From Jaltomata sinuosa (Eukaryota; Streptophyta; Magnoliopsida; Solanales; Solanaceae), in assembly GCA_003996215.1 (NCBI GenBank), contig QJPP01007218.1, forward strand, positions 124,001-188,000: a stretch of 64,000 bases of DNA, given 5' to 3'. Numbering within the stretch: the stretch's first letter is position 1; every line of letters starts with the position of its first letter. This document shows positions 57,517 through 64,000 of this stretch, piece by piece. The notes beneath the pieces were generated by a model. The model saw only the letters and a program-made list of their open reading frames with translations. It was not told the DNA's origin and made no database searches. A program made the position numbers and the translations under genes.

Positions 57517-57900
57517 GACCGAACCTTATATAGGTTGCCTACGTATCTCGCAAAGAGAATCAGGTCAGAACGTAGTTCAGGGTACATAAAAAAAATGGTT
57601 TGGAAATTTTTAATAAAGGGACCGAACCCGATATGGGTTGCCTACGTATCTCACCATGAGAAATCAGGTCAGTACGTAGTTCTGTTAAATAAGTAAATAA
57701 AAAGATTTCTAGTTTCTACCCTAATGTGACCGAACCATATGTGGGCGGCCTACGTATCCCACCGAGGGAATCAGGTCAGGCGTAGTTCTCCTATCACAAA
57801 TAAAGAGATTTTAAATTTTTTCTATAGTGAAACCGAACCCTATGTGGGCTGCCTACGTATCCCGCCAAGGGAATCAGGTCAAAACGTAGTTCGTAAGTAC
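57517..57900. repeat. Four ~105-bp repeats with ACCGAACC ... CCTACGTATC ... GAATCAGGTCA
   Basis: Copies start at about 57517, 57620, 57728 and 57830, with a single diverged copy at 55504. Each has ACCGAACC, TGCCTACGTATC and AATCAGGTCA in fixed order, then CGTAGTT. The spacers differ more than the cores. The cores also look familiar from other large Solanaceae Tat elements (recollection only). Confidence 0.82.
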
Positions 57901-58313
57901 ATGAAAAGAGAAAGTTACATTCAAATGAAACCTATCTAAAGTCGTCCTTTGATGTAGTGTCTTGACTTCTCTTGAATGGATATTCTTCGTGCTCGAATAT
58001 TATTGTTGTCATGCTCCTTGATTGATTGTTCGAACTTTAAGTCATCTTCACGTCTTTTTAGAAGAATCTTGTCATCAAACCTTGATCACTTGTCTCATTA
58101 TTTGTCACAATCATAGAATTGCCAGATTTGATAATTTATATAATAAAACATAATATAATAAGTAATAGAGAGTTAAGAAAAATAGGAAATGCATTTATAG
58201 ATTTTGCAATTAATCTTTCAAAAGATGAGGCAAAACAACATAAAGTTTTAGGCACGACTCAGGCCTCAATTTTGTAATCGTGCTATTTCAAAAAGGATTA
58301 CTACTTGTTCAAT

Positions 58314-60524
58314 CTACCAAGACTCCCGGCGAACCAGGGATGAAGTACAAGTCCAATTCTTCAAGGTCTCCTCTGGTTCAGCACCCCAAATGGTCGGTGT
58401 CTCAGTGTGAGTAGCTGCAGTAGTATCCTCCATTGAAGTTGATTCTTGGACTGTTATCATTGGTGCATCAAAGATCGATGATGTGTCCTTTCCAACCTTT
58501 CCAATTGGTACAATGGTCCCTTTTAAATCCAAATCTTCCTCAATAGTTACCATGTTCACATTAGCATTCCCGTGGTTAGGCAAGGGGTTGTTATTCACAT
58601 TGGGTTGAGGTCCAGTAAGTTGGATCGCTCCCTCCTTGATTAGGGCTTCAATCTTGTTTTTAAGACCATAACAATCCTCAGTGCCGTGCCCTACAACTCC
58701 AGAATGATAGGCGCAACGCTTGGAACCGTCAAACCACTTCGGAATAGGGTCTGGGATTTTCCCTTCAATTGGTTGTATCATACCTGCTGTTTTCAACCTT
58801 TCAAACAACTGAGCATATGGTTCGGCTATCTTGGTGTAGTTGCGAGTGATTTTGGTTTCCTGATTTGGACGAGCTCTTGGTGCAGCATGAGGTCGATTTT
58901 GGTAAGTAGGAGCTCGAGGTTGATAATAATTTGCCTGGGTGTTATAGACAGGGTAATGAGTTGGTGGAGGATGGTAGAGAGTTTGGGAGGTTTCACCATA
59001 CTGGTACGGATAAATAGGTTGATGTGGTTGATTTAGATAAAGAGGAGTTTGATTTGTCTTGCGTCCTTGGTCAACCATGACAGCAGATATGTCTTCCTTC
59101 TTCTTTTTGTTCCCATTGATGGATCCATATTGAATTGCTCTGCTCGCAGCTTGCAAAGCTGTATAGTCTTGGATTCTCCCTGATTTGATCCCATCTTCCA
59201 AGATTTCCCCCATTCTGACAACCTCCATGAACTTTTGTCCCATCATGGTTATCATTTTCTCATAGTACAGACTGTTATCCTGGCATTCGATAAAGGTAGC
59301 AGTCATTTCACTTTCACCCATCGGTGGTTGGACTCTAGCTGCTTCTGCCCTCCAACGCAGGGCATACTCGCGAAATGTCTCAGTTGACTTCTTCTTTAAC
59401 TTAGCCAAGTAGAACCTATCAGGTGTGATTTCAGTATTGAACCTGAATCGATCCATGAAGTCTTGTGCCATATCACTCCATCCACGCCATTTACAGAGAT
59501 CTTGTTGTGTATACCAAGCAAGAGCTTCACCAGATAGGCTTCTTATGAACAACTTCATCCTGATTTTTTCATTTCTCCCTACTCCTACCAACTTGTCACA
59601 GTAGGCCCTTAAATGTGTATGAGGGTCACCAACTCCATTGAACATATCAAACTTTGGCGGCTTGTACCCGATAGGCAAGTCGATGTCAGGTTGCACACAC
59701 AAATCATCATACTCTAGGCTTGTGCTTCCCCTAGTAGTTTGGAGATTTTTCATTGCTTTCTTAAGATCATCAATCTCCCTTGCTAACACATCATCAGACT
59801 TTGCCTTGACATCCTTCTCCATTTCTTCATATTGGTCCACCTCGGGTTGGAACTTGACCGATATTGGGTTGGTAAAGGTTTGAGCTTCCATCGCATATAC
59901 CGAAGGAACAGGTTGCACGTAAGGAGTGGCAACATGTGCCCCTTGTATATGCTGGGCTGGATAGTTCTGAATGGTAGAAGTATTTTGGATTGAAGGTGGT
60001 GGAAGATTATAAGGGGTATTGATTTGCGGGTTCATGGGAGTAGTTGTAGGTAGTGAATAGGTGTTAGCGGGTGGAGAAATGTAAGAAGTGTGAACTGGAG
60101 GTTGATTTTGTGGATTGACGAGTGATGGATTAGGAGGAGTAGCATAGGTAGTATAAGTGGGTGGTTGACTTTGTGGATGAGTGTAGACGGGTTGTGGGTT
60201 TGGTGAATTTACGGGGGTGGTTAGAGGTAGGTTATTGTTGGCAAGTGGAGGATGTTGTGGTGGAAAGTGTTCGGGAACTGATGAATCAAGTGGTGAAAAA
60301 TGAGGTGCGGCATTTCTGGGTTCAGGAAGTGGACTTTGGAGTGTAATGGACAAATTGGTCAAGTCCTTAACCCGACTCAGTTCTCCACGCAGATCCTCGA
60401 TCTCTTGAGTCAAGCGAGCGATGTGCTCATCATGTTGAATAGTAGCTCTATTTTCGAAAGTTTCAGAAGAGTCATTAGGAATGATTCCTCTACCAATTGG
60501 ATTAGATGTGGTTGGATCAGTCAT
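58314..60524 (-). CDS. gag: Gag polyprotein of the non-autonomous LTR element
   Basis: 736 codons from the ATG at 60524. The frame stays open upstream to about 60623 (PYFTRSK) but without an ATG. Order: coiled-coil-like N-terminus (EHIARLTQEIEDLRGELSRV), a proline/asparagine-rich linker, a retrotrans_gag capsid domain at about residues 270-470 (GYKPPKFDMFNGVGDPHTHL, GEALAWYTQQ, DFMDRFRFNTEITPDRFYLA). A second P/Q/Y-rich linker and a variant zinc knuckle follow (CAYHSGVVGHGTEDC). It ends NWTCTSSLVRRESW and a stop, like Tat/Ogre gag ends that precede a separate pol frame. Gag forms the particle that packages the element RNA. The frame is intact, fitting a recent element. Confidence 0.9.
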   Translation of the reverse strand: MTDPTTSNPIGRGIIPNDSSETFENRATIQHDEHIARLTQEIEDLRGELSRVKDLTNLSITLQSPLPEPRNAAPHFSPLDSSVPEHFPPQHPPLANNNLPLTTPVNSPNPQPVYTHPQSQPPTYTTYATPPNPSLVNPQNQPPVHTSYISPPANTYSLPTTTPMNPQINTPYNLPPPSIQNTSTIQNYPAQHIQGAHVATPYVQPVPSVYAMEAQTFTNPISVKFQPEVDQYEEMEKDVKAKSDDVLAREIDDLKKAMKNLQTTRGSTSLEYDDLCVQPDIDLPIGYKPPKFDMFNGVGDPHTHLRAYCDKLVGVGRNEKIRMKLFIRSLSGEALAWYTQQDLCKWRGWSDMAQDFMDRFRFNTEITPDRFYLAKLKKKSTETFREYALRWRAEAARVQPPMGESEMTATFIECQDNSLYYEKMITMMGQKFMEVVRMGEILEDGIKSGRIQDYTALQAASRAIQYGSINGNKKKKEDISAVMVDQGRKTNQTPLYLNQPHQPIYPYQYGETSQTLYHPPPTHYPVYNTQANYYQPRAPTYQNRPHAAPRARPNQETKITRNYTKIAEPYAQLFERLKTAGMIQPIEGKIPDPIPKWFDGSKRCAYHSGVVGHGTEDCYGLKNKIEALIKEGAIQLTGPQPNVNNNPLPNHGNANVNMVTIEEDLDLKGTIVPIGKVGKDTSSIFDAPMITVQESTSMEDTTAATHTETPTIWGAEPEETLKNWTCTSSLVRRESW

Positions 60525-61738
60525 TGTGATTTTTCTTCCTTGAACAGTCCAACTACGTCGAGGTAATACCGATGACTTAGATCTTGTGAAGTAAGGGTGG
60601 TCGGCCAGCTCGATTGTCAACACGAATCAACTTTGGGGATAAAAAGAAAACATAAAATACATATAATGTCAGTTTTAAGTAAAAGCCTCAAGTAAAGTCA
60701 CGTTCATATAAAATTAAATAAATCGTGTAGCAAATAAGTTATCAAGTAAAGTCAAATAAGTCAGAGTAACATGTAAATCAAGTGTGTTTAAACAACAATA
60801 ACGCATCCTAATAAGCTTGTGACCTCTTTGTGCCAGAGGTAGGCCTAACGTGTATTTACAGAGTAAATGTGCCATAATATATCATTCCACTGCTCTTTGA
60901 TTAATTAAACAAATTCTATTTCCCAAAAAAAAAAGTACAAGAGAAATGTAAATTTTATTACATATCGAACTAATACAATATAAAGTACTTTTCAATAAAG
61001 TAAAAGTAAATTTTCCACGTCTAAACTTCTTGGTTTCGCTTGGCGAGATCGTCAACTCCTGTCAGTCGTTGATCAAAGACATACACCAATGTAAAACCTT
61101 CATACCTATCATGCAAAGGTTAGTGATACCCTCCTCCCTAAAGTTTAATTAATTAGAGCAAATAGTCCATATTTAGGCACAATCACCTCTCAAGTATGCA
61201 CATAAATAATGATAAATCGTCACTTAGGGTCGAAAACCCATTTGGACATTTGGGTAAAGTCGACTAATGGACTTAATACGCCTAACGCATTAAGCCTCTT
61301 AGGTCATGAAATGATGCATGTTCTTAGTAAAGTGTGTTGGTTTAGCTCTATCCTGGGTGGACTAAGAGTTGGGTAGACTCGGACTTGAGGTATTCCTATG
61401 TGAGAAGGTACGTGGTCACACGGTAGTAAAACTATCCGCTCACTCCACGCGTGCACCAACTCTCTAAATACAAGGTTTTTGAAAGAATTTCGGAGAAGTG
61501 AAAGGACACAACTCGCGTGTACAATGTGTGTGAAAGTGTCAAATTTCCAAAAGTGGAGGAAATATGAACGGAATGACAATTTAAATAAAGCATTAACACG
61601 TAAGGCAGTTTATATAAAATAATAGCAAATAAATAATTTATATCACATAATTATGACAGATAAACGTTGAGCAATTAAGGTAAAACAAATAAACATAAAA
61701 AACCTTAATTATTAACCTAAGTCTGTTATGGTTTAGAA

Positions 61739-61764
61739 CCTAAAATTCCCAGTGAAGTCGCCAA
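61739..61764 (-). promoter_or_regulatory. Primer-binding site
   Basis: Two bases after the 5' LTR end the element strand reads TTGGCGACTTCACTGGGAAT. This is close to the TGGCGACTCCACTGGGGA sites of Tat/Ogre elements, which use a tRNA 3' end as minus-strand primer. It establishes the element orientation independently of gag. Confidence 0.75.
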
Positions 61765-61766
61765 GC

Positions 61767-64000
61767 TGTCATACCCCATTTTAACCGAGTCGAAATAGTG
61801 TACAACATATTGGTGATTCCTAAAATAATTAACTAACTTAAGGAAGTCGCCACCTAATTAATATGGTGAATTAGGACACCTAAAGTGACTAAAGTTATTG
61901 TCTAATGTTAACTCCATTTTAAGGTCTACTAATATGAGATTCTAGGTAAGGGTTCAATTAATCTAAAGGGAAGGTATTAAACACCCTTTAAGATCCGTTA
62001 AATTACGGTTAACCGGCCAAACTTAGGTTGATTAATTAGGCTTAAAAAGTCATTAAAAAATTATATGTCAAAATGCAAGTCATGTTTTTGGAAAAAGAAT
62101 AATTCAAGGACAAGACTTTCAAAAGCATACTTGAAATAAAGTGAGCAAAGGTTTTGAAAAAAATGTCATTTGTTAGAGAAAAGGAACTTGATTTATTAAT
62201 TAGAACAAGCTTCGTTATCATGAAAAAGTTGTTGTAACTTGGTAGCTAAGACATAAATTACGAGGTTAAAAGACGAGGTATATTTTAAGCTCTAAACATT
62301 ATACTACCGCCCTCTCATGTCACGGGATTTAATAACTCTAAGCTACCCGAGGGAATAAATTATTACTAACATACTCAAGAATATTATACACAACAAGTAA
62401 TAAATGTAAATAACATGTTAGTAGTCAAAACACATAAAACACATAAGATATACACAAAATTAATTAGCAAGATAGAGAAGGTCGAGAACATCCGCCATTT
62501 CTTCCTCATCCTCCTTTTCATTTTTTGTTCGGATGTATCGCGAGAGAGAGAGCAAGAGACATGTATGAAGGTGTAGATGCACGTTTCAAGACTTGCGGTG
62601 ATGTCGAGTCTTAGAGTAGGACTCTTCGACTCCGGTGTTCATGTAAAAGAAAAGGGAATGAAAGAGTTAGGAGAATAATCTGATCCTCAACAATGTCTAA
62701 ACGAAAATACTAAACAACTATGAAAATAGTAATAATAACTCATTAGAGAAAGTTAATATACGACTTACTATATATAAGCATGGTTTATATCTCAACATTC
62801 TGTTTATTATGTGTAGAAAAGTTTACATTCTCATCTAAATGAACTAGATGTTTCACATTTGTTGGAATAACAAATAAAATCTATACAAACTAAATCTGCA
62901 ATAAGTATACTACATAGACATATACCTCTAAAGACAGAGTAACATAGAATGAGTAGGGATTAAGGTCTCATTGTTATTATACCAAAAAAAACAAATTCCA
63001 TATTCCTTAGTTAAGCATGTACCAATGAATAGAGTTTTCCCAAATACTAGTATATCTAATTCTAAATCATAGTAATTAATATACCACTGTGGATCACACG
63101 ATTCATGTTTTGAGTCTAGCCGGATTGCAACGCGGGTTTACGCTATTCTACCACATAACAGAGAGTTATAAATTTAAACCACGAAAATATGATAGCGCCA
63201 TCTATAAAATTCACGACTAGATTTTAACAACACTACTCAAAATCCATTAATATATTACAACACAACTAAAGACAAAGAAGAAAAATAGGTAAATAAAGCC
63301 TAACTCATGCTTTCCTAACAAAACACAGATATTCCATTAAATAGTCAGAAATAACGAAGATCGAATTTTACCTCTTGTAGTGCAGTGAACTAGGAATCGT
63401 CGGCCTTGAATCTAATCTCTCTTCACAAACAGATTCGAAATCTCTTGAAACACCTCTGTTGTTGTACAATAGGAGCAAAGGATTTCTTTTAAAGAGTTGT
63501 AAACAAATAGTAAAGTTGAAAAGGAGATGGAGGGCGGCTGAAACTTTTTTTTCAAACGGACCCCAAATGCTAGTATTTATAGGGAGAAGTTAGGGCTTGC
63601 TAGGGACTCAAAATTTGGGCGGGATTTCTTTCAAAATCGAGTCAAACGATCCATTTGAATTTTGAACGTTGGAGACCCTTACAATGGATGACAACAAAGA
63701 CAGAGACAGGGCAGATTTTATGCCAGGAATGGCAAGAAAAGAAAGCAAAATCGAAAGGAGGAAAGATATTAACCTTGTCCAATTCTTCCCCAAGAGTTTA
63801 TATCAAAATCTTAGTCAAAGTCTCCAGTTTCAAAGTGATTTGCTGTAAGGAATCAACTCCGAAACAGCCATACAAGTTTGCAATTTTGAGGCAGAGGTCA
63901 AATCTTTTTCTCAAAATGAAGATGAAGACAACATTTTATCTGTTATTGCAGAGGGTGAGAGAGACGTTAGGAAGAGAGAGTAGGTGAGGGTGCGACTCTT
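61767..64000 (-). repeat. 5' LTR of the gag element (incomplete in window)
   Basis: It repeats 52600-54833 base for base apart from one substitution seen (T at 53825, C at 62992). About 485 bp lie beyond the window. Its TATAAATA (plus 63574-63581) is the likely promoter for leftward transcription of the element. The short frames inside both LTRs are identical duplicates and not genes. Confidence 0.92.

Larger units (their letters stand above)
52600..64000 (-). mobile_element. TR-GAG-type non-autonomous LTR retrotransposon (Tat/Ogre-like), right end beyond window
   Basis: Structure in minus orientation: 5' LTR (61767 to beyond 64000), primer-binding site, ~1.2-kb leader, gag, ~3 kb of non-coding sequence with two tandem-repeat blocks, polypurine tract, 3' LTR (52600-55318). 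The internal region is 6,448 bp, and no protease, RT, RNase H or integrase motif is found in it. The LTRs align over 2,234 bp without any indel, and I saw one substitution. That implies a very recent insertion or gene conversion. Mobility would require enzymes from an autonomous Tat/Ogre partner. The candidate target duplication base set before 52600 is CTTAT; its partner is outside the window. Confidence 0.88.

Noticed and set aside
58686..60566. Plus-strand frames across the gag region
   Set aside because: They are antisense shadows of the intact minus-strand gag frame.

Overview
The window is plant nuclear DNA: AT-rich, with spliced genes, GT-AG introns loaded with retroelement debris, and a decayed piece of chloroplast DNA. 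Repeat families (RTE- and L1-type LINE tails, tRNA-derived SINEs, foldback MITEs, Tat/Ogre-like LTR elements) point to an asterid, most likely Solanaceae. The family is an inference; I could not search databases.

Layout. 1-2.2 kb: the first two coding exons of a Mediator subunit 8 (MED8) gene on the minus strand, running off the left edge, with a foldback element just upstream of its start codon. 2.2-4.6 kb: intergenic foldback sequence. 5.9-15.3 kb: a six-exon membrane-anchored RING-CH (MARCH-type) E3 ubiquitin ligase gene, plus strand, with a 5'-truncated antisense L1 LINE in a 3.9-kb intron. 15.7-18 kb: nested LINE and MITE wreckage. 19.37-20.27 kb: a polycistronic box C/D snoRNA locus on the minus strand (four well-supported snoRNAs and one weaker candidate) behind a promoter with telo-boxes, site II elements and a TATA box. 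20.7-24.1 kb: AT-rich repeats, then a ~2.4-kb foldback holding nine ~112-bp tandem repeats and invaded by a MULE-type MITE with a 9-bp target duplication. 24.5-25.1 kb: chloroplast insertion (trnN relic to the start of ycf1). 25.2-26.3 kb: a small broken gene followed by SINE and LINE fragments. 28.2-35.3 kb: a SHOU4/At1g16860-like membrane protein gene. 36.1-42.0 kb: a seven-exon kelch-repeat protein gene with a membrane anchor. 42.4-52.6 kb: non-coding LTR-type sequences and small MITEs. 52.6 kb to the end: a very young LTR element in minus orientation with near-identical 2.7-kb LTRs, a Tat/Ogre-like primer-binding site, one complete gag ORF and no pol, i.e. a TR-GAG-type non-autonomous retrotransposon.

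The four protein genes are unrelated housekeeping or regulatory genes (transcription, ubiquitination, membrane trafficking/cell wall, kelch protein) and form no pathway. The most notable points are the snoRNA locus, missed by ORF-based annotation, and the gag-only retrotransposon. Exon boundaries were placed by hand from reading frame plus GT-AG sites and have no transcript support here.
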